Positions 35,366 to 44,036 of a DNA stretch of 64,000 bases are shown piece after piece. This DNA is from Pseudomonadota bacterium (lineage in GTDB: Bacteria > Desulfobacterota > Binatia > Binatales > Binataceae): assembly GCA_021323675.1 (NCBI GenBank), contig JAJPKP010000021.1, positions 1-64,000 of the forward strand. Direction: 5' to 3'. Position 1 is the stretch's first letter. Every line of letters starts with the position of its first letter. Below the pieces are notes generated by a model. It was not told the DNA's origin and did no database searches. It saw only the letters and a list, made by a program, of their open reading frames with translations. The position numbers were made by a program, and so were the translations under genes.

Positions 35366-35472
35366 CTCCGCGCCGGCTTAATCACAAAACCGGGGTAGAT
35401 GCGCCGCGCGATTCACCGCCGTCGCGGTGATGCGATGCAATCGCCGATCGAGAGGTGCCCTTTCGTCCACCC

Positions 35473-36363
35473 ATGTTGCGAGGCAGGCCTTATTGGACAG
35501 CGATCGTGTTGGTTCTGGCCGCCACGCTGGCGCGCTCGATGCCCGCCTTCGCATTCGGCCAACTGCCGCTGGTCTCGGAAGATCCATCGAGCCCGTGCCG
35601 ATCGACGCTCGATACCGCGATCGCCTATTCGATGGACCTCGTGGGCCCCGGACACGATTCATTTGGCCAGCAGCGGTTTCGCAGCCATCTCGATATGGCC
35701 GCGCCGCTCGTGCAGATCAATTATGGAATCACCGATCGACTTCAGGGCCGGATAGCCGGCGATGCATTGTTGACGACCGTGGCGCCGAGCGGCGGAGGGT
35801 TTGTCGGGGGATTTGGCGATTTTTCGGGCGGCCTGAAATACCGCTTCATGGATCAGATCGACGGCCTCGAATACGGCGATACCTGCGATCCGCAGCAGAG
35901 CGAAGCGCCCTACGGCCTTCAGGGTCCCGTTTCCGTCTCAGTGTTTCCTCAACTCAGCTTTCCCACCGGTTCGCAATACAAGGGTCTGGGGAGCGGCGGG
36001 TATTCATTGGAAATTCCGGTCGACATCGCGCGAGAGATCGGAAATCTCTACCTGATCGGCGAAGGAAACTTCGTGTGGGAGTATCACGACCGCACCTCCG
36101 CCAACGAAATTCAGGCGGGAATCGCGGGCTACTATACGCTGAGCAGCAGATGGGAACTGCTTGGCGAGCAGCGCCTTGCCTTCGCAACCTCGGGCCGGGG
36201 CGCCTCGCTATGGCTCATGAATGTCGGGGCGGACTATCAGCTCAATCGACACGTGATGCTGTTTGGAGCCGCCGGCACCAGTATCGCCGCGACCTCGACT
36301 TTGACGCCGTCGTACCTGACGACGATCATCGGCATCGACATAACCGTTCCCGTCGATTGGTAG
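35473..36363 (+). CDS. Outer-membrane beta-barrel, MetA-type (phenol degradation) family
   Basis: 296 residues with a signal peptide (1-27, ending AFAF) and alternating strands with short turns. Features such as APLVQINYGITDRLQGRI, GDFSGGLKYRF, PQLSFPTGSQYKGLG and a C-terminal Trp match the MetA-pathway/transporter barrel family (PF13557). Members sit in the outer membrane and are linked to uptake of aromatic or hydrophobic compounds in some species. ATG 35473 has no strong ribosome site; GTG 35455 is another option. It is separated from its neighbours by about 100 bases on each side. Confidence 0.78.
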   Translation: MLRGRPYWTAIVLVLAATLARSMPAFAFGQLPLVSEDPSSPCRSTLDTAIAYSMDLVGPGHDSFGQQRFRSHLDMAAPLVQINYGITDRLQGRIAGDALLTTVAPSGGGFVGGFGDFSGGLKYRFMDQIDGLEYGDTCDPQQSEAPYGLQGPVSVSVFPQLSFPTGSQYKGLGSGGYSLEIPVDIAREIGNLYLIGEGNFVWEYHDRTSANEIQAGIAGYYTLSSRWELLGEQRLAFATSGRGASLWLMNVGADYQLNRHVMLFGAAGTSIAATSTLTPSYLTTIIGIDITVPVDW

Positions 36364-36451
36364 CCGCGCGCGCCCAGGGGGCGCGCGAGCTTTTCGCCGG
36401 GGGTGGACATTTGCGTCCAAAGATACGAATTTCCACTGGCAGGTATTCGAG

Positions 36452-37258
36452 ATGCCGAACGTTATCAGCGAAATCGAAGATTCGGTCGCGCTCATCCGCC
36501 TGAATCGGCCGGAGAAGCTCAATGCCTTCACCTTCGCGATGATCGACGAGATTCGATCGTCGGTGGAGCGCGCCGCTTCGGACCAGCGGGTCGTGGGAAT
36601 CGTCATCACCGGCACGGGCCGCGCGTTCAGCGCGGGACTCGATGCGGGAGACTTGCAGCGTTCCACGCGCGAAGGCGCGCTCGAGCCCGGTCCCGGCGCA
36701 TCGCCGGAAGAGCTTCCGGCGCTCTTCAGCTACCTGCTGCGCGTATCGAAGCCGATTATCGCCGCCGTCAACGGCGTCGCGGCTGGAGGCGGATTCGTGC
36801 TTGCGATGATGTCCGATCTGAGGTTCGCATCGGACGCCGCGAGCTTCACGACCGTGTTTTCAAAGCGCGGTCTCATCGCGGAGCACGGCACGAGCTGGCT
36901 TTTGCCCCGGATGGTCGGGGTGAGCAGGGCGCTCGACCTGCTCTGGAGCTCGCGGCGAATCGACGCGCGCGAGGCGTTTCGGGTCGGGCTGGTCGATCGC
37001 GTGTGCGAGCCCGCGAGGCTCCTCGATGAAGCGCGCGCGTACATCCGCGATCTTGCGGCAAACGTTTCGCCCCGTTCGATCGCGGTGATCAAGTCGCAGG
37101 TGTACCGGCATCTCTCCGAAGGTCTTGCTCCGGCGATTCACGATGCCGACCGGTTGATGAAACAGGCGCTCGAGCATCCTGACGCAAAAGAAGGCGTCGC
37201 TTCGCTGCTGGAGAAGCGTCCGCCGCGGTTTGAACGATGGCATGGAGGAAAGGCATGA
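36452..37258 (+). CDS. Enoyl-CoA hydratase/isomerase family protein
   Basis: 268-residue crotonase-fold protein. CoA-binding LNRPEKLNAF and the oxyanion segments GRAFSAGLDAGDL and VNGVAAGGGFVLAMMSDL are clear. The first catalytic Glu of true hydratases (Glu144 of rat mitochondrial enzyme) is Val here, while an acidic residue is kept in LIAEHGTSWLLPRMVG. That pattern is commoner in isomerases of the PaaG type, so double-bond isomerisation is more likely than hydration. Its stop overlaps the start of a second hydratase (ATGA). Confidence 0.88.
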   Translation: MPNVISEIEDSVALIRLNRPEKLNAFTFAMIDEIRSSVERAASDQRVVGIVITGTGRAFSAGLDAGDLQRSTREGALEPGPGASPEELPALFSYLLRVSKPIIAAVNGVAAGGGFVLAMMSDLRFASDAASFTTVFSKRGLIAEHGTSWLLPRMVGVSRALDLLWSSRRIDAREAFRVGLVDRVCEPARLLDEARAYIRDLAANVSPRSIAVIKSQVYRHLSEGLAPAIHDADRLMKQALEHPDAKEGVASLLEKRPPRFERWHGGKA

Positions 37259-38046
37259 GCACCGCTCAATACGAGACGATTCGCTATGAAAAATCGGGCC
37301 CGGTCGCGCGGCTCATCATGAACCGCCCCGATCGGATGAACGCGATGACGAACCGGATGCTGTCCGAGACTCGCCGCGCGCTTGCCGCCGCGGCCGAGGA
37401 TCGCGAGTTGCGCGTGCTGGTGCTGACGGGAGCCGGAGATCGAGGCTTCTGCCCGGGCGCGGATCTGCAGATGGTGGCATCGGGCGAAAACGGAGCCGAG
37501 GATCGCATCACCGCCGACGATTTTCGCGTGCCGGTTTTGCTCCATGAAATGCCCGCGGTGACGATCGCGGCGATCAACGGCGCGTGCGCCGGCGCGGGGC
37601 TCGGATGGGCGTGCGCGTGCGACTTGCGCTTCGCCGCGGAGTCCGCGCGTTTCAACGTGGCCTTTCTTGACGTGGGCGTGGCGGGCGACATGGGCGGGCC
37701 GTGGACGCTGCCGAGGATTATCGGAGCGGCGCGGGCGCGCGAGCTTTATTTCATGCCGGGCAAGTTCGACGCCGCCGAAGCGCTGCGTATCGGGCTGGTC
37801 TCGAAAGTGTTTCCCGACGCGAGCTTTCGCGCCGAAGTGGACGCAATCGTGCAGCGCCTGGCGGAGGCCGCACCGATCGCGCTGCGCACGCTCAAGTCCA
37901 ACTTCGTCGAGGCGGAGAGGATGGATTTCTCCAGCTACATCGCGCTCGAAAGCGAGCGCCATATGCCGATGTTTCAGACGCACGACACGCAGGAAGCATT
38001 TGCAGCGAAGGTGGAAAAGCGCAAACCTCGCTTCGTCGGCCGTTAG
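37255..38046 (+). CDS. Enoyl-CoA hydratase/isomerase family protein, second of a coupled pair
   Basis: 263 residues from ATG 37255, four bases after GGAGGAAAG. Crotonase motifs MNRPDRMNAMTNRM, DRGFCPGADL and INGACAGAGLGWACACDL are present. The first catalytic Glu position is Gly, but VGVAGDMGGPWTLPRIIG keeps an acidic residue, again pointing to isomerase or another crotonase reaction. It differs enough from its neighbour that this is an old duplication. It ends 44 bases before the VOC gene in the same direction. Confidence 0.88.
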   Translation: MSTAQYETIRYEKSGPVARLIMNRPDRMNAMTNRMLSETRRALAAAAEDRELRVLVLTGAGDRGFCPGADLQMVASGENGAEDRITADDFRVPVLLHEMPAVTIAAINGACAGAGLGWACACDLRFAAESARFNVAFLDVGVAGDMGGPWTLPRIIGAARARELYFMPGKFDAAEALRIGLVSKVFPDASFRAEVDAIVQRLAEAAPIALRTLKSNFVEAERMDFSSYIALESERHMPMFQTHDTQEAFAAKVEKRKPRFVGR

Positions 38047-38090
38047 AAAGGCTGCACACATCTCCCGAACCGGCATTGGAGGACAGTCAC

Positions 38091-38855
38091 ATGTGGATTC
38101 GGCTTCGTCAGATCGCGCTGGTCGCCCACAATCTCGATCAAATCACCGAGGACCTGCATGAAGTGCTCGGCCTGGAAGTCGGCTTTCGCGATCCGGGCGT
38201 GAAGGTCTTCGGCCTGCGGAATGCGCTGTTTCCGGTCGGCAGCCAGTTTATCGAGGTCGTCTCGCCGATCCAGGAAGGGACCGCGGGCGGCCGCTATCTC
38301 GAACGGCGCGGCGGCGACGGCGGATACATGGTGATCACGCAATGCGACGATCACGCGCCGCGCAAAAAGCGGGTCGCCGAATTGAAGATTCGCAAGGTAC
38401 TGGAGGCTGACGAGCCCGAGTACCACATCATGCAACTCCATCCTCGCGACACCGGCGGATCGTTTCTCGAGATCGATTTCCAGGAGGGAGATCTCTCGCC
38501 TGACGGGCCCTGGATGCCGGCGGGACGAAACTGGAAGCCGGCGGTGCGCACCCATATCGTGCGCGCGATCGCCGCGGCCGAAATCCAGTCGCCCGATCCA
38601 GCCGGACTGGCATCGCGCTGGAGCGACATCGTGCAGATTCCCGCAACCCGCGACGATCGCGGCAATCCGGCGATCCGGCTGGAGAACGCGACCCTGCGCT
38701 TCGTCAAGGATGAAGACGGCCGCGGCGAAGGCCTCGGCGGACTGGACCTGGTTGCGACGGATCGGAAGGCGATGTTCGCGAACGCCGAGAAGCGCGGCAA
38801 ACGCGTGTCGGACGACGTGGTGATGATTTGCGGGATGCGGATGCGCGCGGTCTGA
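38091..38855 (+). CDS. VOC-fold (glyoxalase-like) protein
   Basis: 254 residues from ATG 38091 behind GGAGG. The N-terminal half begins with a betaalphabetabetabeta module (IRLRQIALVAHNLDQITEDL, VLGLEVGFRDPG, FIEVVSP). A second module runs in the C-terminal half (HIVRAIAAAEIQSPD, PAIRLENATLRFV). Such paired modules form one metal site in dioxygenases, epimerases or glyoxalases. The exact reaction is unknown. Next to two crotonase-fold genes it may act on the same acyl-CoA route, for example as an epimerase, but that is only context. Confidence 0.78.
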   Translation: MWIRLRQIALVAHNLDQITEDLHEVLGLEVGFRDPGVKVFGLRNALFPVGSQFIEVVSPIQEGTAGGRYLERRGGDGGYMVITQCDDHAPRKKRVAELKIRKVLEADEPEYHIMQLHPRDTGGSFLEIDFQEGDLSPDGPWMPAGRNWKPAVRTHIVRAIAAAEIQSPDPAGLASRWSDIVQIPATRDDRGNPAIRLENATLRFVKDEDGRGEGLGGLDLVATDRKAMFANAEKRGKRVSDDVVMICGMRMRAV

Positions 38856-38900
38856 GGAACGCGCGCGCCGCGCAGATTTCGATTCGGTCCGCGAATTTTC

Positions 38901-39353
38901 TCAGTAGCGGCCGCCGAGCTTGCTGTGGTCCCAGCTCGTGACCTTTTGCGGCACGACCTTGAGCACCACGCGCTTGGTGACAATCTTCTCCGGCATCGGC
39001 GGGATGGCGGCCTCGCCGGTGTCGCGCTGGCGGATGGCGCGCATGATGGCGTCAACCGTCTTTGGGTCTTCGACGATTTCGCATTCGCCGCGAATCATCA
39101 CGCCGCGCAGTTCCGAATAGTTGCGCCCGCGTTCCGCCATCACCGCCACCATCGGGTTTCGGCGGATGTTGACGACCTTCTGCGCCTTGCCGTAGGAGGT
39201 CATGTAGATCGCGCCGTCGCGCGCGATGTAGTTCATTGCGACCAGATGAGGGAAGCCGTCCTTGCCGATAGTGGCAAGCGCGACCTTCTTGCAATCGCGG
39301 AGAAACTCGGACTGTTCTGCGGGAGTGAGCTTGATTTGGTCGCGGCGATTCAT
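38901..39353 (-). CDS. PPOX-class flavin/F420-binding oxidoreductase
   Basis: 150 residues with the split-barrel of the pyridoxamine 5-phosphate oxidase superfamily: VALATIGKDGFPHLVAMNYI, AIYMTSYGKAQKVVNIRRNP and VMIRGECEIV. Similar short proteins in actinobacteria and Binatota-like lineages use F420 or FMN. The cofactor cannot be settled here. The C-terminal TSWDHSKLGGRY is typical of the F420-dependent group as I remember it. GAGG precedes ATG 39353. It converges on the VOC gene. Confidence 0.8.
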   Translation of the reverse strand: MNRRDQIKLTPAEQSEFLRDCKKVALATIGKDGFPHLVAMNYIARDGAIYMTSYGKAQKVVNIRRNPMVAVMAERGRNYSELRGVMIRGECEIVEDPKTVDAIMRAIRQRDTGEAAIPPMPEKIVTKRVVLKVVPQKVTSWDHSKLGGRY

Positions 39354-39384
39354 GGGGCCTCGATGAGAGCGGCGCGCCGCTCGA

Positions 39385-39774
39385 TTATTTCACGCGATTT
39401 ATCTTCGGCGCGCGCCGGCGTTCCAGGAAAATCCGCGCTTTGTGCTTGAGCCCCGCGCGTTCGTCGCGCGGAGCGGCGCGAATCTCTTCCGTGAGAGCGT
39501 AGATTTCATCGAACAGCCTGCCGGTGTCAATTCCGCCCCGTTCGGGCTTCAGGTCGTCCAGCGTGAGCATCGCCTGCGACAAAAGGTTGATCGCGCCCTG
39601 GCGGGCGCCGCGCTCGAACCGCAGATGCATCGCGGCCGCAATCCGGTTCAGGGCTCCCACCAGGTCCTTCAATTCCGCGTCGATTGCCGCCGCCGATTGT
39701 TCGAACAGCTCGGCGGCTTCGAAGTAGTCGCCGCGGTTGAAAGCGGCAATCGCGGTATCGAGTGCGGAAGGCAA
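39385..39774 (-). CDS. DUF309 family protein
   Basis: 129-residue helical protein. FNRGDYFEAAELFEQ followed by ELKDLVGALNRIAAAMHLRF and GAINLLSQAMLTLDDL matches DUF309 (PF03745), a small helix bundle of unknown role. The His of the usual EAHE motif is Ala here (EAAE). Start codon is TTG 39774 with only a weak ribosome site. It lies 31 bases upstream of the PPOX gene and is probably cotranscribed with it. Confidence 0.78.
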   Translation of the reverse strand: MPSALDTAIAAFNRGDYFEAAELFEQSAAAIDAELKDLVGALNRIAAAMHLRFERGARQGAINLLSQAMLTLDDLKPERGGIDTGRLFDEIYALTEEIRAAPRDERAGLKHKARIFLERRRAPKINRVK

Positions 39775-39882
39775 TGCCAGTTGATTCTACCCTGGAACGG
39801 TTGCCGGCGAGCGCAACGGAGCCGGAAAAGTTCTCTGAAAAATCCCGAGCCTGAGGGCGCGGCGGTTTGATGTCCGGCCCTT

Positions 39883-40692
39883 TTACAGCAATTCTTTTTC
39901 CTCGACCGCTTTGAACTCGGCCTCGCTCAGCGCCTCCGCTTTCTGGCTGCCGTAGCGTTCATACAGTTCGAAGAGCGAAGACTTGTGCGGGCGCACCCTG
40001 CCCAGGGGACATTTGCGCCAGTCTTCCAGCGATTCGTCGCAATAGCCCATGCGGTTCTCGCCGCATTTGGGCTGGAGATAGACGGCGATCTCCGGAAGGA
40101 CGCGCTTTATCTCCGCGCGCATCATCGCGACCATCCTGCGAATTTCCCACTGCGCGCGCACGCACAGGCGCAAGTCGCAGATGTGGAGCATCTCCGCGAA
40201 ATTCACCATCACGTGAAAATTCGTTGGCGCGGCGTTGGGCAGCACGAAGCGCGCATCCTCGGCTGGAATTCCGGCCTTGAGCGCCTTTTCGTACAGCTCC
40301 GAGGTGCGGGCCAGAAGCTTGCGGAAGTCATCGTCCAGCCCGGCCCGTTCCCACGATTGCGGCAGCACGAATGCGAGCTGGTTCTCCTTGAACTTGACGT
40401 AGCGCTGGCTTTGCTGCTCGAAGCTGATGCCGATGCGATGGCGGACGAACTGATGCGACAGCGATCGGGACACGCCCGAGATTCCGAACCAGAACACCAC
40501 CTGCTCGAGGGGGGAAGCGTGGCCGGTTTTCAGCCGCTCGCCGATGAACGCGCGGATCTTTTCGTGGGTGATTTTTTCGCTCTTGATCTTCTGCCAGATC
40601 TCGATCGGGCTTTCGGACGAGTAGCAGGTGCGAAACGCCGCGTAGAGCTTTTCCAGCGGCTCGTGCGCATAGTCGATGAGCTTGACCTGCAT
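39883..40692 (-). CDS. thyX: Flavin-dependent thymidylate synthase
   Basis: 269-residue FAD enzyme that methylates dUMP to dTMP using methylenetetrahydrofolate and NADPH. The ThyX motif RHR(X8)SxR is at residues 84-97 (RHRIGISFEQQSQR). Further landmarks are HASPLEQVVFWF and LRLCVRAQWEIRRM. The C-terminal extension after YCDE carries extra Cys residues (CGENRMGYCDE, WRKCP). I use ATG 40692, five bases after AGG; a longer frame to 40770 adds an unmatched Arg-rich tail. No thyA or folA nearby. Confidence 0.94.
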   Translation of the reverse strand: MQVKLIDYAHEPLEKLYAAFRTCYSSESPIEIWQKIKSEKITHEKIRAFIGERLKTGHASPLEQVVFWFGISGVSRSLSHQFVRHRIGISFEQQSQRYVKFKENQLAFVLPQSWERAGLDDDFRKLLARTSELYEKALKAGIPAEDARFVLPNAAPTNFHVMVNFAEMLHICDLRLCVRAQWEIRRMVAMMRAEIKRVLPEIAVYLQPKCGENRMGYCDESLEDWRKCPLGRVRPHKSSLFELYERYGSQKAEALSEAEFKAVEEKELL

Positions 40693-40877
40693 TTTTGCCT
40701 GTGTGTTCACCGGGTCGTTCCGCCCTCCGCGAATCGTTCCGCCGCGCGCCGACCATCTTATGTCATGCACGCGGGCTTATGTAGCCGGATTAAGCGCGGG
40801 GCCGTTCGGCAATGCACAGCATCGCGGAAGGGACGGATTGAATCCGTACGCGCCGGTTGCAACAGTGCCGGTCGGGC

Positions 40878-41927
40878 ATGATCGCGACTTTCTACAAGCT
40901 GGTGAAACCGCTTCTGTTCCGGCTCGATGCGGAAACGGCTCATCGGATGGTGCTTGGGATGCTTTCGGCGTGGCCCATCTCGGAGCAGGCGCCAGCGCCG
41001 CCAGAGCTGGCGACCCGGACGTTCGGTCTCGATTTTGCCAATCCCGTCGGCCTGGCTGCCGGCATGGACAAGGACGCGCTGGCGGCGGGCGCGTGGCAAT
41101 CGCTCGGGTTCGGGTTTATCGAGCTGGGAACGATCACGCCCCGGCCGCAGCCCGGCAATCCGCGGCCGCGGGTATGGCGCCTGCCGGAGCATCGCGCGCT
41201 CATCAATCGTCTCGGCTTTCCCAGCAAGGGGATGGAGCGAGTGGCGCGGAGGATCGCGGAAAATCGCGAGCAGGGGCTGAAGGTCCGCGTCGGCATCAAC
41301 ATCGGCCCGAACAAGGACACTCCGGCCGAGAAAGTTCCTGACGATTATGCCGCGCTGGCCGATACTCTCGGGCCGCTCGCCGACTTTATGGTCATAAATC
41401 TCAGTTCGCCGAACACACCCGGCCTGCGCGCGTTCCAGTCGCCCGAAAGGCTGCGCGAAATACGCAGGGCGCTGGATGCATCCGCGGTACGAAGGGCGCC
41501 TTTGCTGGTGAAGCTTTCGCCGGACATCGATGCGGCCGAAATCGGTCCGCTTTGCGACGCGATCGTGGAACTCGGATTTTCGGGAATCGTGGCGACGAAT
41601 ACCACGCTTGCGCGCGCCGAGGTCGGAATAAAATCAGATCACGAGGGGGGATTGAGCGGACTGCCTCTGCGCGAGCGCGCCCGCGCGGCCATTCGCACGA
41701 TCCGGCGCCGCGTCGGCCGGGAATTCCCGGTTATCGGGGTCGGAGGAATCGCGGGCGCCGATGACGCCTACGGGCATATCCGCGCGGGGGCCAACCTGAT
41801 CGAGCTTTACACGGGCCTGGTTTTCGAGGGTCCGGCCCTGATCGCGTCGATCAACAGGGGCCTGGCCTCCTTGCTCCGCCGCGACGGATTTCGCTCTATT
41901 AGCGAGGCAGTTGGGGCAGATCTGTAG
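40878..41927 (+). CDS. pyrD: Dihydroorotate dehydrogenase, class 2
   Basis: 349-residue FMN enzyme of pyrimidine synthesis that passes electrons to quinone at the inner membrane. The N-terminal amphipathic helix pair FYKLVKPLLFRLDAETAHRM is the class 2 membrane and quinone site. FANPVGLAAGMDKD, NRLGFPSKG, VNISSPNT-like INLSSPNTPGLR (Ser as catalytic base) and GVGGIAGADDAYGHIRAGA complete the family pattern. ATG 40878 fits the helix start. A class 2 enzyme implies a respiratory quinone pool. Divergent from thyX. Confidence 0.96.
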   Translation: MIATFYKLVKPLLFRLDAETAHRMVLGMLSAWPISEQAPAPPELATRTFGLDFANPVGLAAGMDKDALAAGAWQSLGFGFIELGTITPRPQPGNPRPRVWRLPEHRALINRLGFPSKGMERVARRIAENREQGLKVRVGINIGPNKDTPAEKVPDDYAALADTLGPLADFMVINLSSPNTPGLRAFQSPERLREIRRALDASAVRRAPLLVKLSPDIDAAEIGPLCDAIVELGFSGIVATNTTLARAEVGIKSDHEGGLSGLPLRERARAAIRTIRRRVGREFPVIGVGGIAGADDAYGHIRAGANLIELYTGLVFEGPALIASINRGLASLLRRDGFRSISEAVGADL

Positions 41928-41952
41928 CTCGTGAGGACTGGGGGAGGTTCTG

Positions 41953-42777
41953 ATGGCCGCGAAGACTGGGAATTCTCGGATGCTGGTTGACGCACGGTGG
42001 TTCCGGGAGCATCGGCGCGACAGCGACGTGATGTTTATCGACACGCGTTCCGCCGCCGATTACTGGAAGGGCCACATCAGAGGCGCTCGGCATTTCGATC
42101 CGTTCCCGTTCCACTACTACAACACCGACGAGCGCGGCACCGCGGAGTTTCGCGGACAGCTCGAGTGGATCTTGTCGATGCTTGGAGTCACCGGGCGCGA
42201 GACGGTCGTGTTCTATGAAGATGAGTCCGGGATGCGGGCGGCGCGCGGGGTGTGGCTGCTGGAGTGGATGGGGCATCGGAAAGTGCGGATGTTGGATGGC
42301 GGACTGAAGGCGATCGAGGGAGAAAAGCTGACCGACCTGCCGCCCGCCATCAAACCTTCGCAATTCAGAGCGAAACTCCGCGACGACATTTCCGCATCGT
42401 GCGCCTATATCATTCAAAATCTCGGGCGTACGGAGGTGCAGCTTTTCGACGTGCGCAGCGACGAGGAGTATTTCGCGGAGCGAGTTCGCGCCCGGCGCGG
42501 CGGCGCAATTCCGGGCGCGATTCATCGCGATTGGACGGCAAGCAACGGTCCGGACGGACGTCTTAAGACCCCCAGGCAGCTTCGCGCGGAATTCGAGGCG
42601 CTCGGGCTCAGGCCCGATGCCGAGATAGTGCCGTATTGCCAGGGCGGGTACCGCGCGGCGCACGCGTATATCGCGCTTAAGATGGCGGGCTATCCGAAGG
42701 TGCGCAATTACTGGGGTTCGTGGGCGGAGTGGGGCAACCGCGACGACGTCCCGATCGAGCATCCGGTGCGCCGCTGA
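41953..42777 (+). CDS. Thiosulfate/3-mercaptopyruvate sulfurtransferase (tandem rhodanese)
   Basis: 274 residues with two rhodanese domains. The N-terminal one (about 10-130) lacks a catalytic Cys. The C-terminal one has Cys229 in PYCQGGYRAA, followed by the family ending KVRNYWGSWAEWGNRDDVP. The loop CQGGYR is closer to thiosulfate sulfurtransferases than to mercaptopyruvate enzymes, but activity cannot be assigned firmly. Strong ribosome site GGAGG before ATG 41953. It is 25 bases after pyrD and 9 before pcp. Confidence 0.92.
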   Translation: MAAKTGNSRMLVDARWFREHRRDSDVMFIDTRSAADYWKGHIRGARHFDPFPFHYYNTDERGTAEFRGQLEWILSMLGVTGRETVVFYEDESGMRAARGVWLLEWMGHRKVRMLDGGLKAIEGEKLTDLPPAIKPSQFRAKLRDDISASCAYIIQNLGRTEVQLFDVRSDEEYFAERVRARRGGAIPGAIHRDWTASNGPDGRLKTPRQLRAEFEALGLRPDAEIVPYCQGGYRAAHAYIALKMAGYPKVRNYWGSWAEWGNRDDVPIEHPVRR

Positions 42778-42786
42778 CGCGACATC

Positions 42787-43401
42787 ATGCCTCCGATTTT
42801 TCTATTGACCGGTTTCCAGCCGTTTCGGGGCGAGCGAATCAATCCTTCGTGGGAAATGGCGCGCCGTCTCGATACCGAGGAGATCGGCGGCTTGCGCATC
42901 AAGTCCGTGCGAATCCCGGTAGGATGCGCGAGCGCGGTGCGCCGGATCAATGCGGCGATCGTTCGCTACCGCCCGCGCGCGATTCTCGGCCTGGGCGAGG
43001 CGGGAGGGCGGACGGCGATCTCGATCGAGAAGGTTGCGATCAATTTCGCCGACGAGCGCGCTTCCTCGAAGCCAAATTTCGGCATCGGCATGACGCCCGT
43101 GATCGAAGGCGGCCCGCAGGCATACTTTGCGCGGCTTCCGATCGGCGAGATTATGCGCGAGCTCCGCCGCCACGGCATTCCCGCCCAGGTTTCTCTAAGC
43201 GCGGGCGCGTATGCGTGCAACGCGCTGATGTACGCGAGCCTTCATTTGATGCGCCGGCGCGAGTCGATTCCCGTCGGCTTCATCCATCTGCCCTACGATG
43301 CGCGCCAGGGCGTGCGCCATCCCGACCAAGCCAGCATGTCAGCGGCGACGATGGAGCAGGCGGTGCGCGCCGCGGTTGCCGCGATCGCGCGTGCGGCGTA
43401 G
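42787..43401 (+). CDS. pcp: Pyroglutamyl-peptidase I
   Basis: 204-residue cysteine peptidase removing N-terminal pyroglutamate. The triad is in register with the family: Glu81 (ISIEKVAIN), Cys144 (AYACNALMY) and His167 (GFIHLPY). The starting strand LLTGFQPFRGERINPSWE is also typical. It follows the sulfurtransferase by 9 bases and converges with rdgB, 11 bases between stops. Confidence 0.94.
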   Translation: MPPIFLLTGFQPFRGERINPSWEMARRLDTEEIGGLRIKSVRIPVGCASAVRRINAAIVRYRPRAILGLGEAGGRTAISIEKVAINFADERASSKPNFGIGMTPVIEGGPQAYFARLPIGEIMRELRRHGIPAQVSLSAGAYACNALMYASLHLMRRRESIPVGFIHLPYDARQGVRHPDQASMSAATMEQAVRAAVAAIARAA

Positions 43402-43412
43402 CGAAGGCGCTG

Positions 43413-44036
43413 TCAGCGTTCTTTCGACGCGAGGACTCGAAGTTCCGGGGCGAGCTTGGCGACTGCGCTGCGGCGCTGGCTGATGCGGGCCTCTTCTTCA
43501 TCGCCCAGTTCCGCGACGTAACATCGCCGCTCCGGCAGGTAGAGAACACTCCGATAGGGAAAGCCGGGACGGATGTAAGGCCAGGCGCGATGCGCGATCA
43601 CGCCTTCCATCGCGGCTTCCGCTAAACACTCGCGCACCCCGACATCGTCGCGATAGATAAGGGCGGCGGCCGCGCGCATTCGCGCCGTCCGGCGCTCATC
43701 CGCGACGCCTTCCATCCGGCGAATCACTTCCGCAACCAGCATCTCGTCGGATGTTTCGATGCCGCCGATCCATCGATGGGATCGCACGCCGGGCTCGCCG
43801 CCCAGCGCATCGACCTCCAGGCCGCCATCGTCGGCGAGAGTGGGAAGGCCCGAGCGGCCGAAGTAAAAGCGAGCCTTCCTGAGCGCGTTTTCGGAGAACG
43901 TCGCGCCATCCTCCGCGGGATGTTCGAAGATGGCCGCGTCGGCGAGCGAAATCACCTCGAGATCGGAGTCGCGCAGCAGAAGCCTGTACTCGGCGAGCTT
44001 GGCGGGGTTACTGGTGGCAACCAGCAGCCGCGTCAT
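43413..44036 (-). CDS. rdgB: RdgB/HAM1 non-canonical purine NTP pyrophosphatase
   Basis: 207-residue house-cleaning enzyme that hydrolyses XTP and dITP to monophosphates. Motifs are ATSNPAKLAEY at the start, GATFSENALRKARFY (metal and phosphate site) and LADDGGLEVDALGGEPGVRS. The usual SGR/PGI-type C-terminal motif (F-G-Y-D-P) is replaced by AWPYIRPGFPYRSVLYLPE, so the family ending is divergent. Its ATG overlaps the ddl stop (ATGA), giving translational coupling. Confidence 0.88.
   Translation of the reverse strand: MTRLLVATSNPAKLAEYRLLLRDSDLEVISLADAAIFEHPAEDGATFSENALRKARFYFGRSGLPTLADDGGLEVDALGGEPGVRSHRWIGGIETSDEMLVAEVIRRMEGVADERRTARMRAAAALIYRDDVGVRECLAEAAMEGVIAHRAWPYIRPGFPYRSVLYLPERRCYVAELGDEEEARISQRRSAVAKLAPELRVLASKER

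Noticed and set aside
37701-38090. N-terminal extension of the VOC gene
   Set aside because: The extension overlaps the hydratase in another frame, is Arg-rich, and ATG 38091 has GGAGG at good spacing.
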